This document shows positions 33,480 to 40,507 of a stretch of 49,385 nt of DNA, piece by piece. The notes beneath the pieces were generated by a model. It was not told the DNA's origin. It saw only the letters and a list, made by a program, of their open reading frames with translations, and did no database searches. The position numbers were made by a program, and so were the translations under genes. The DNA comes from Alcaligenaceae bacterium (GTDB taxonomy: Bacteria; Pseudomonadota; Gammaproteobacteria; Burkholderiales; Burkholderiaceae_B), in NCBI GenBank assembly GCA_947484295.1, contig CANKOW010000003.1, positions 1 to 49,385 of the forward strand, in the 5' to 3' direction. How positions within the stretch are numbered: the first letter of the stretch is position 1; each line of letters begins with the position of its first letter.

Positions 33480-34177
33480 TCCTCTTGACGAATCAGAGAT
33501 AAAAATTCGCGACGCAGGGTTGCGTCTTTTAAAAATGCACCACGCATCACAGAATTAATCATGCGACTGTCTGGATCTTTGACACCCCGCCACGACATGC
33601 AGTAATGCGTAGCGTTCATCACCACGGCCAAGCCATCAGGCTGCGTTTTTTCTTGAATCAAGTCGGCCAATTGTACGACCGCCTCTTCTTGTATTTGAGG
33701 ACGACTCATAATCCAATCGGCTAAGCGTGCATACTTTGACAACCCAATCACATTGGTATGTTCGTTGGGCATCACTCCGATCCAGACCTTGCCCATCACC
33801 GGACAAAAATGATGACTGCAGGCACTACGAACCGTGATTGGCCCAACGATCATCAATTCGTTTAAGTGTTCGACATTTGGAAACTCTGTGATTTTGGGCT
33901 GAGTCGCGTAGCGACCACCAAACACCTCATGCAGATACATTTTGGCTACGCGCCGCGCTGTGTCGTTGGTATTGTGATCGGCCTGGGTATCGATCACCAG
34001 ACTTTCAAGCACACCTTTCATTTTGGCTTCGACCTCATCAAGCAACAAGGCAAGCTCACCAGGTTGGATAAAGTCAGCAATATTATCGTTTGCATGAAAG
34101 CGCTTGCGCGACTCTTTCAGGCGGTTACGAATAACCACCGATACAGGCGTACCTTTGTCGTGTTCTGACTCACTCAT
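33476..34177 (-). CDS. folE: GTP cyclohydrolase I
   Basis: This 233-residue GTP cyclohydrolase I converts GTP to 7,8-dihydroneopterin triphosphate, the first step of folate and pterin synthesis. The zinc and catalytic residues appear in RSACSHHFCPVMGKVWIG (Cys and His) and in THYCMSWRGVKDPDSRM (the second zinc Cys). It has the long form with an N-terminal helical extension. The FCPVMGKVWIGVMPNEH variant is like the light-regulated FolE paralogues of pseudomonads, from memory. It is followed with a four-base overlap by the BLUF gene. The product could feed the methenyl-tetrahydrofolate or related antenna of photolyases. Confidence 0.94.
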   Translation of the reverse strand: MSESEHDKGTPVSVVIRNRLKESRKRFHANDNIADFIQPGELALLLDEVEAKMKGVLESLVIDTQADHNTNDTARRVAKMYLHEVFGGRYATQPKITEFPNVEHLNELMIVGPITVRSACSHHFCPVMGKVWIGVMPNEHTNVIGLSKYARLADWIMSRPQIQEEAVVQLADLIQEKTQPDGLAVVMNATHYCMSWRGVKDPDSRMINSVMRGAFLKDATLRREFLSLIRQED

Positions 34178-34218
34178 GCTATTTAACTCTTAGTCTCAAG
34201 ATTGAGGGCTTACGTTAC

Positions 34219-34283
34219 TCCGTTGCCCTTAGTTGTATGGCAATAACCATAACGCAGTCTACTTTAATCCGTTGCGCTTAGGT
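34219..34283. promoter_or_regulatory. Direct and inverted repeats in the folE / gamma-glutamyltransferase divergent region
   Basis: A 16-bp motif TCCGTTGCNCTTAGNT occurs at 34219 and 34268 (14 of 16 bases identical, 49 bp apart). Between the copies lies an inverted repeat TATGG-6-CCATA at 34236-34251. The arrangement suggests regulator binding sites upstream of folE. No specific regulator can be named from sequence. Confidence 0.45.
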
Positions 34284-34329
34284 TAAGCCGTTTTAGGTAT
34301 GATTGATCGAAGATTCTCAGGAGGCTAAG

Positions 34330-35931
34330 TTGACTCAATCTATTTTCGGTATGCGCGGCATTGCCGTCGCCCCACATTCACTGGCGGCCGAATCAGCTGT
34401 TACTGTTTTACGCGAAGGTGGCAACGCCCTAGAGGCCATGATTGCGGCGGCGGCCACGATTGCAGTGGTCTACCCCCATATGAACTCAATTGGCGGAGAC
34501 GGCTTTTGGGTGATCAACGGGCCAAATAACCGCCCGGGTGGCATCGACGCGAGCGGTCGCAGCGCGCGGGCGGCCTCACGCGACTGGTACGCCTCGCGCG
34601 GCATCGTTAACAGCATCCCGTTTCGGGGTGGCGTTGCCGCCTTGACCGTTGCAGGCACCATTTCTGGGTGGGGCGCTGCTTACCAACTTTCAAAACAGTG
34701 CCTAAATGGCAAGCTTCCGCTATCGCGCCTGCTGTCAGACGCCACTTATTTCGCACAAAACGGCATCGCGGTGACGCAAAGCCAAAAGGCCTGTACCGCG
34801 TTAAAACGCAACGAGCTTGAATCTCATAGCGGTTTTGCCAGCACCTTCTTGCCGCAGGGCATGGTCCCGGCCAAGGCCAGTATTTTTAAGCAGCCAAGGC
34901 TCGCTGACACACTTGCCCTGATTGCCAAAGAGGGTTGCGACACCTTTTACCGTGGCAAGCTCGCCAAGATGCTGGCCGCCGAACTCGCCGAAGTGGGCAG
35001 CCCCCTGACGCTAGCCGACCTGAACGCCCACCAAGCCAAACTAGTCGACCCCCTGCACACATCAATTGCGCAAGGCCAACTCTTTAATATGGTGCCGCCG
35101 TCACAGGGCCTGCTCTCGTTGCTGATTTTAGGGATCATGGATCGCATCCATGGCTGGGATCAGGATCCAGAGGGTGCAGCTTTCATTCACACGCAAGTTG
35201 AGGCTACAAAGCTGGCGTTTAGTATTCGGGATCAATATCTCACCGATCCAGCGTTTATGTCGGTAGCGCCACAAGATTTATTGAGCAGCGCACGTATCGA
35301 TGACCTTGCGGCAAGACTTGATACGACACGGGCTGCGCCCTGGGGTCAAAAAACCTCACCGGGCGATACGATCTGGATGGGTGTCATTGATCAGGCCGGC
35401 ATCGCTGTGTCGTTTATCCAAAGTATTTATCATGAGTTTGGGTCGGGGGTAGTCTTACCGACCTCGGGGGTGAACTGGCAAAATCGCGGGTGCAGTTTTT
35501 CGCTGAATCCTGGGCATATCAACACCCTTGAACCGGGCAAAAAGCCGTTTCACACTTTAAACCCTGCCCTGGCGCAACGAGCCGACGGCGGCGTGATGGT
35601 GTATGGCGCGATGGGGGGCGATGGGCAACCGCAAACTCAAGCAACGATTTTTAATCGTGTGACACGCTTTGGCGATCACCCGCAACTCGCGATCGAGCGC
35701 CCGCGTTGGCTGCTGGGCCGCACCTGGGGTCAGTCAAGCGATTCACTCAAGCTTGAAAGTCGCTTTAGCGCAAGCACCATCGAGCAACTCAGAGCGTTAG
35801 GCCACGACGTTGAAACGATTGGTGCCTGGGATGAAGGCGTGGGGCATGCTGGGATGTTGATCCGCCATGCGAACGGTGTGCTTGAGGGGGGCTTTGACCC
35901 TAGGTCAAATGGGGCGGTGGCCTCTTTTTAG
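34330..35931 (+). CDS. Gamma-glutamyltransferase family (Ntn-hydrolase) protein, cytoplasmic type
   Basis: The 533-residue protein is of the gamma-glutamyltransferase/acylase family. The N-terminal GMRGIAVAPHSLAAESAV and MNSIGGDGFWVI segments and the later GVIDQAGIAVSFIQSIYHEFGSG block are typical. The expected autocleavage threonine lies just before it, in GDTIWMG near residue 350. The start is a TTG at 34330 because a perfect AGGAGG stands five bases before it; the next ATG lies 21 bases later without such a site. No signal peptide is present, unlike periplasmic Ggt, so it likely acts in the cytoplasm on a small amide or peptide. The real substrate is unknown. Confidence 0.88.
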   Translation: MTQSIFGMRGIAVAPHSLAAESAVTVLREGGNALEAMIAAAATIAVVYPHMNSIGGDGFWVINGPNNRPGGIDASGRSARAASRDWYASRGIVNSIPFRGGVAALTVAGTISGWGAAYQLSKQCLNGKLPLSRLLSDATYFAQNGIAVTQSQKACTALKRNELESHSGFASTFLPQGMVPAKASIFKQPRLADTLALIAKEGCDTFYRGKLAKMLAAELAEVGSPLTLADLNAHQAKLVDPLHTSIAQGQLFNMVPPSQGLLSLLILGIMDRIHGWDQDPEGAAFIHTQVEATKLAFSIRDQYLTDPAFMSVAPQDLLSSARIDDLAARLDTTRAAPWGQKTSPGDTIWMGVIDQAGIAVSFIQSIYHEFGSGVVLPTSGVNWQNRGCSFSLNPGHINTLEPGKKPFHTLNPALAQRADGGVMVYGAMGGDGQPQTQATIFNRVTRFGDHPQLAIERPRWLLGRTWGQSSDSLKLESRFSASTIEQLRALGHDVETIGAWDEGVGHAGMLIRHANGVLEGGFDPRSNGAVASF

Positions 35932-35932
35932 A

Positions 35933-36421
35933 TCACAGCCACTTTTGCATAAACAGCGCCTGCCCCGTCAGTGCGCTCAGCGTATATTGCTCAAAGCCAA
36001 AGCGCGCATACGACTGCTGGGCCACGTTGTTACCGCTCAAGACCTCAAGCGTCAGTTTGCAGCAGCCCAACTGCTGCGCGTGCTCTTCTAAGGCCTTGAG
36101 TAAAGCTTGACCGATGCCTTTGCCCCGTTCAGCGGGGTCGACCGCGATGTCATGCACGTTCATTAACGGCCGGGCCTTAAAGGATGAATAGCCTTGCAGG
36201 GCATTGAGCAAACCAACGGGTTGCTGGTCAAGCCAGGCCAGCCAGCTAACTGCCCCCGGCACCCGAGCCAAGTCATCACATAAGCGGGCTTTGACCTCGT
36301 CGGCTAGGGGCTCGCCCCCACCCATCGGGTCGCGCGCATACATGTCAAGCACACTGATCAAGGCCAGACGATCGGTCGGATCCAGATAATTCACTTTTTT
36401 AACCACAATGCTGCGCTGCAT
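35933..36421 (-). CDS. GNAT family N-acetyltransferase
   Basis: This 162-residue GNAT protein has the acetyl-CoA binding motif A as DIAVDPAERGKGIGQALLKA near residue 90 and the motif B region LTLEVLSGNNVAQQSYARFG. The start is set at the ATG at 36421 because GGAG lies five bases before it. A longer in-frame start at 36496 would add a hydrophobic stretch (VVLFLVVLVLVA-like) that is simply the translation of an AAC/AAG-rich simple repeat. The acceptor substrate is unknown. It is convergent with the gamma-glutamyltransferase family gene with a one-base gap and divergent from the next CoA-transferase. Confidence 0.87.
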   Translation of the reverse strand: MQRSIVVKKVNYLDPTDRLALISVLDMYARDPMGGGEPLADEVKARLCDDLARVPGAVSWLAWLDQQPVGLLNALQGYSSFKARPLMNVHDIAVDPAERGKGIGQALLKALEEHAQQLGCCKLTLEVLSGNNVAQQSYARFGFEQYTLSALTGQALFMQKWL

Positions 36422-36446
36422 GAACGCTCCAAACCAGAAAGCAACT

Positions 36447-36485
36447 AGAACAAGAACAACAAGAAAAAGAACAACAAGAAACAAG
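36447..36485. repeat. GAACAACAAG-type low-complexity repeat upstream of the GNAT gene
   Basis: A purine-rich stretch with two copies of AAGAACAACAAGAAA and partial copies lies 26 bp upstream of the GNAT start codon, in the divergent region shared with the CoA-transferase gene. Confidence 0.7.
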
Positions 36486-36540
36486 GGCAGACTCAATGGT
36501 ATAACAACCGGCTAACAGTTTTTGACTAACAAGGATTCCG

Positions 36541-37770
36541 ATGTCTGCACCCCTACCGCTTGAAGGCCTGCGCGTCATTGAGTTTACCCACATGGTGATG
36601 GGTCCGACCTGTGGCATGATTTTGGGCGACTTAGGGGCAGAGGTCATTAAGGTTGAGCCTCTGGCTGGCGATAACACCCGTAAATTGCTTGGTTCGGGGG
36701 CTGGGTTTTTTCCGATGTTCAATCGCAATAAAAAAAGCATTGCAATTGATGTGAAGAACCCGCGCGGCCGAGAAATCGTTTTAAAGCTACTCACTGACGC
36801 TGACGTCTTTAGTGAAAACTTTAAAAGCGGCACAATGGATAAGTTGGGCTTTGGCTATGACGCCTTAAGCAAGCTCAATCCAAAACTCATCTACGTGTCA
36901 CACAAAGGTTTCTTGCCCGGCCCCTACGATCATCGCACAGCGCTTGACGAGGTCGTGCAGATGATGGGCGGGCTCGCTTATATGACAGGCCCTGAAGGGC
37001 AACCGCTTCGCGCGGGGTCAAGTGTCAACGACATCATGGGCGGCATGTTTGGCGCGATTGGGGTATTAGCGTCGTTGCAACAACGGGCGCGCACCGGACA
37101 AGGCCAGCAGGTTGCCAGCGCACTGTTTGAAAACAATGTTTTTTTAGTGGCTCAGCATATGCTGCAATATGCCGTCACCGGCAAGCCCGCCAACCCTATG
37201 CCAAACCGCATTAGCGCTTGGGCTGTGTACGATGTATTTACGGTCAAAGACGGCGAGCAAATATTTTTAGCCGCGGTCAGCGACACGCAATGGGCCATTC
37301 TGTGTGAAGAATTTGGCTTTGATGATTTAAAAAGCGATCCACGTCTGGGTAGTAATAATGATCGCGTACGCGTGCGCTCGTGGCTCACGGCTGAACTACG
37401 TAAACGCTTTGCCGGTTTCAGCGCAGCTGAGTTAAGTCAGCGTTTTGAAAAAACGGCCCTGCCCTACGCGCCGATCACGCGCCCCCATGATCTCTTTGAT
37501 GATCCGCACTTACTAGCCACAGGCGGCTTGGCCCCTATGACGGTTGCAGCGGATAACACCGGCGCCGGTCGCGAGATCGACACTCGCGTCGCGCTGCTGC
37601 CGATCGCACTCAAAGGCGAGCGCTTAAAAGTGCGCAAGGCCTCGCCCAAAATTGGCGCAGATACGATTGAGATCTTGCAATCGGCGGGCTATACCCAGCA
37701 AGAAATCGAAGAGTTACATCAAGCGGGGGTCATCGGGACGCAACCTGAAGCAGAGGTTCAGACGCCCTAA
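36541..37770 (+). CDS. CaiB/BaiF family (class III) CoA-transferase
   Basis: This 409-residue class III CoA-transferase opens PLEGLRVIEFTHMVMGPTCG and continues LGAEVIKVEPLAGDNTRK, with FFPMFNRNKKSIAIDVKNP. The catalytic aspartate is in TALDEVVQMMGG near residue 140, and GSSVNDIMGGMFGAIGVLA follows. An AAGGA site precedes the ATG. It is a different branch from the 20006-21172 enzyme. The SDR gene 125 bp downstream is on the same strand and may act on the same compound. The acid it activates is unknown. Confidence 0.9.
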   Translation: MSAPLPLEGLRVIEFTHMVMGPTCGMILGDLGAEVIKVEPLAGDNTRKLLGSGAGFFPMFNRNKKSIAIDVKNPRGREIVLKLLTDADVFSENFKSGTMDKLGFGYDALSKLNPKLIYVSHKGFLPGPYDHRTALDEVVQMMGGLAYMTGPEGQPLRAGSSVNDIMGGMFGAIGVLASLQQRARTGQGQQVASALFENNVFLVAQHMLQYAVTGKPANPMPNRISAWAVYDVFTVKDGEQIFLAAVSDTQWAILCEEFGFDDLKSDPRLGSNNDRVRVRSWLTAELRKRFAGFSAAELSQRFEKTALPYAPITRPHDLFDDPHLLATGGLAPMTVAADNTGAGREIDTRVALLPIALKGERLKVRKASPKIGADTIEILQSAGYTQQEIEELHQAGVIGTQPEAEVQTP

Positions 37771-37850
37771 CTTGCCTTTGTGATCAAAAGATAAGAAGCC
37801 AGGCTATCGCTCATTCACCTTAAGACACACCGCATCATTTAGTCAGTACT

Positions 37851-37882
37851 TTTTATTTTTTATTTTTTATTTTTCATTTTTT
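37851..37882. repeat. T-rich tandem repeat (about 7-bp TTTTTTA units)
   Basis: Four to five units of a TTTTTTA/TTTTTCA heptamer run up to 13 bp before the SDR start codon. The last part directly abuts the GGAG ribosome site. Confidence 0.75.
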
Positions 37883-37895
37883 CGTCGGAGCATTC

Positions 37896-38696
37896 ATGGA
37901 CTTACATCTCACTAACCAACACGTTTTAATCACTGGCGGTAGCAAAGGGATTGGCCTGGCCTGTGCCAAAGTTTTTTTAGAAGAAGGCGCGAAAGTTAGC
38001 CTTGTGTCACGTGATCAAGCCAACCTCGAAGCTGCCAAAGCCACCTTGGTTGCACAAATGCCTGGCGTTGCTGCGCGCATCGCCGTGTTTGCCGCCGATT
38101 TGAAAAGCGATGCCTCTGCACTGGCTGCCTTAGATGCGGCAGAAAAAGCCATGGGCCCCGTAGATGTATTGGTGAACTCTGCAGGTGCTGCCGCGCGCAA
38201 GGCCGCGCCCGACTTAACGCCTGAAGCCTGGCGTAATGCCATGGATGCAAAGTTCTTCACGTACGTGAACATGATGGATCCGGTCATTAAACGCATGGGT
38301 GCGCGTCGTAAAGGCGTGATCGTCAACGTGGTGGGTGCGGGTGGCAAAGTGCCTTCGACGGTACATATCTCAGGTGGTAGCGCCAATGCCGCACTGATGC
38401 TCGCGAGTGCAGGCTTAGCAGCCGCCTACGCACCGATGGGTATTCGCGTCAATGCCGTGAACCCCGCCGCGACGCTGACTGAGCGTTTGAAAGAAGGCAT
38501 CAAAGTCACTGCCAATCACGAAAAAATCAGCGAAGCTGAGGCGTTAAAACAAGCGACAGCCAAGGTGCCACTCGGACGTTTAGCCACACCAGAAGAAGTC
38601 GCTGATACTGTCGTGTATCTGGCGTCTGACCGTGCCAGTTACGTGACCGGTACGATCATCACGATGGACGGCTCAGCAAATCCAATCGTGGTTTAA
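37896..38696 (+). CDS. Short-chain dehydrogenase/reductase family protein lacking the YxxxK motif
   Basis: The 266-residue protein has a normal SDR N-terminal cofactor site (LITGGSKGIGLACAKVF, residues 11-27), the DVLVNSAGAAAR segment near 90 and the C-terminal LASDRASYVTGTIITMDGS. The catalytic region is altered. Where YxxxK should be, it reads GGSANAAL at residues 160-167 (Gly for Tyr, Asn for Lys), and the preceding catalytic serine position is GAGG. It belongs to an atypical SDR subgroup whose activity is uncertain; cofactor binding with another chemistry is possible. A GGAG site precedes the ATG. It converges on and overlaps the DenD gene by four bases. Confidence 0.88.
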   Translation: MDLHLTNQHVLITGGSKGIGLACAKVFLEEGAKVSLVSRDQANLEAAKATLVAQMPGVAARIAVFAADLKSDASALAALDAAEKAMGPVDVLVNSAGAAARKAAPDLTPEAWRNAMDAKFFTYVNMMDPVIKRMGARRKGVIVNVVGAGGKVPSTVHISGGSANAALMLASAGLAAAYAPMGIRVNAVNPAATLTERLKEGIKVTANHEKISEAEALKQATAKVPLGRLATPEEVADTVVYLASDRASYVTGTIITMDGSANPIVV

Positions 38697-39688
38697 CTGT
38701 TCTGCATACGGATATATTGCTCGATCACAGCCTGATACGACGTATCGGGCTGCAGTCCAAAACGGTGGGTGCGCTCGCAATCAAACTTTGATGGCCAGCC
38801 ACCCACAATTTTTTCAATGACAGGATCAGGTTTGACGGTCACCAGGCTGGCAACCTCTTTGCCCGCAACCTTCTCAAGCGCCTCTAGCATTTGCCCTACC
38901 GTCACAGTCAAGGCCGGTAAATTCAACGCCGTACGGCCACCAAAGGCTTCGCGCGTGGCTTCAGCGACCGCCAAAATTCCAGCAATCGTCGTTTCGGGCG
39001 ATGCTAGGGCCACAGCGGTCGACAACTCAACGGGGCACACCGACGCCACGCCCGCCAAAGGCTCGCGCACGATACCGGACAAGAAGCTTGACGCTGCGCC
39101 ATTGGGCTTGCCCGGACGCACCGACACTGTCATCAAGCGCGCGACACGCCCATCAATAAATCCTTTGCGCGTGTAATCTGCGATCAGTTGTTCACAAATA
39201 AATTTATGAATCCCATAGCTTGACTGTGGCGTCGGTAAGGTGCCATCGTGCACCTCTGCACCTAAGGGAATAGCAGGATCCGAGCCAAACACGGCAACCG
39301 AGCTGGCAAAGAAAAATAACGCCGCCTGATCTGTTCGAGTGTGTTGAGCCCGCATCGCATCAAGCATGCGTCGCGTAGCATCTAAGTTTGAACGCAAGCC
39401 TAAATCAAAATCTGCTTCACACTCGCCCGATACCGCTGACGACAGGTGAAAGACTGCGTCGTAGTCTTTTTCAAAGAGGCCGTCGATGCGTTTCAGTAAA
39501 TCACCGGTCTCGATCTTAACCAGCGGGTGGTTAGCGATGTCTGCATCGCGAGGCGCCGCCAGATCTGTAATCGTCAGAGAGGTCAGTGCGCGGCCTTGCA
39601 GTGCGCCACGCTTGAGCAACGCGCGGGTCAACAACGTCCCTAAAAAGCCAGCACCGCCAGTAATGAGGATATTCAACGTTTTTTCCAT
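38693..39688 (-). CDS. denD: D-erythronate dehydrogenase-like NAD-dependent epimerase/dehydratase family protein (DenD)
   Basis: This 331-residue extended-SDR protein starts at the ATG at 39688 (MEKTLNILITGGAGFLGTLL). It has SSAVSGECEADFDLGLRSN near 80, the catalytic YGIHK in PQSSYGIHKFICEQL near 155, and SVRPGKPNGAASSFLSGIVR near 190. These match the DenD group that oxidises D-erythronate at C2. The next two upstream genes encode an OtnC-like aldolase and an OtnK kinase, the established partners that convert the resulting oxo-tetronate to dihydroxyacetone phosphate. Three 40-bp tandem repeats lie between its start and the OtnC-like stop. Confidence 0.87.
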   Translation of the reverse strand: MEKTLNILITGGAGFLGTLLTRALLKRGALQGRALTSLTITDLAAPRDADIANHPLVKIETGDLLKRIDGLFEKDYDAVFHLSSAVSGECEADFDLGLRSNLDATRRMLDAMRAQHTRTDQAALFFFASSVAVFGSDPAIPLGAEVHDGTLPTPQSSYGIHKFICEQLIADYTRKGFIDGRVARLMTVSVRPGKPNGAASSFLSGIVREPLAGVASVCPVELSTAVALASPETTIAGILAVAEATREAFGGRTALNLPALTVTVGQMLEALEKVAGKEVASLVTVKPDPVIEKIVGGWPSKFDCERTHRFGLQPDTSYQAVIEQYIRMQNS

Positions 39689-39701
39689 ATTTGTGCGCCC
39701 T

Positions 39702-39820
39702 GCCAAGACGCCTTGAACGTTTCGCCCAAGGCTTGATCTTACCAAGACACCTTGAACGTTTCGCGTAAGGCTTGAATCTTACCAAGACGCCTTGAACGTT
39801 TCGCGCAAGGCTTGAATTGT
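39702..39820 (-). repeat. Three tandem 39-40-bp copies of the OtnC-like gene's 3' end
   Basis: Copies lie at 39781-39820 (the real gene end, coding IQALRETFKASW-stop), 39741-39780 (would code IQALRETFKVSW-stop) and 39702-39740 (one base shorter and more diverged). Each copy carries the inverted repeat GCCTTG-11-CAAGGC, so each could form a hairpin in the transcript leading to denD. Confidence 0.93.
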
Positions 39821-40465
39821 GGCTTCGCTGAGTGGTTGTGCCGTGCATTGTCCACGCAGCCAAAGCTTAGCGGTTTCTTCAAGTTCTTCAAGTGTGGCCA
39901 TGGCAGCCGCGGGAGTCGCACCCCAGACCTGAGGCCCCAAGCGATCGCACATCACCGCACGCAGCGTTAAGCCTCGCGCCTGGTATTGCTCAACACGTTG
40001 CGCCAAGTGCTCAGCTACCTGCACATCCCCCGGCAAAAAATAAGGGATCAGAGGTACGTGCCCAACTTTCATCACGTAATACGGCGTTAAGGGGGGCACA
40101 ATATCATCAGGGTGCCACACCCCGCGCAAAGTGAGATCAACCAAATAAGAAGAATGCGTATGCACCACACACCCTGCGGTTGGCACACAAGAATAGATAC
40201 GGCGGTGCAAGGCTAAGGTCTTACTCGCGCGCTCACCTGAAATTTGTTGGCCTTGCTCGTTGACCCACGCCAATGCCTCCGACTCAAGAAACCCTAGGCA
40301 CGCATCAGTGGGGGTAATTAAAAATCCACCCCCCTGCTCTGCAGGCACGCGCACGCTGATGTTGCCGGTCGAGCCGTGCACGTACCCACGTTCGAACAGG
40401 CTTTTGCCAATGCGGCAAACTTCGTTTCGTAAAAATTCATTCGGCGCTTGGGTAGATTCAGTCAT
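39779..40465 (-). CDS. Class II aldolase/adducin family protein, OtnC-like, with altered active site
   Basis: The 228-residue protein matches the class II aldolase fold and the OtnC (3-oxo-tetronate 4-phosphate decarboxylase) group. It shows GYVHGSTGNISVRVP near 30, two zinc histidines in VHTHSSY (102, 104) and LTPYYVMKVGHVPLIPYFLPGD near 126-147. However, the usual PSKE glutamate is replaced by Thr83 (ASKTLALH), and the third zinc ligand motif NHGP is replaced by CDRLGP at 173-178. It may therefore be impaired or have changed chemistry. It lies between denD and the kinase gene, in the order of an erythronate operon. The 3' end is tandemly duplicated. Confidence 0.82.
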   Translation of the reverse strand: MTESTQAPNEFLRNEVCRIGKSLFERGYVHGSTGNISVRVPAEQGGGFLITPTDACLGFLESEALAWVNEQGQQISGERASKTLALHRRIYSCVPTAGCVVHTHSSYLVDLTLRGVWHPDDIVPPLTPYYVMKVGHVPLIPYFLPGDVQVAEHLAQRVEQYQARGLTLRAVMCDRLGPQVWGATPAAAMATLEELEETAKLWLRGQCTAQPLSEATIQALRETFKASW

Positions 40466-40507
40466 GATTTCAAAATTTGTTCAAGGCTTGAGTCAGTTCA
40501 ATGATAC

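Noticed and set aside
36422..36496. N-terminal hydrophobic extension of the GNAT protein, resembling a membrane anchor
   Set aside because: The hydrophobic residues come from translation of an AAC/AAG simple repeat, and a good GGAG site supports the ATG at 36421.
39702..39820. CRISPR or REP element
   Set aside because: The copies are contiguous and derived from the end of the neighbouring coding sequence, so a local tandem duplication explains them.
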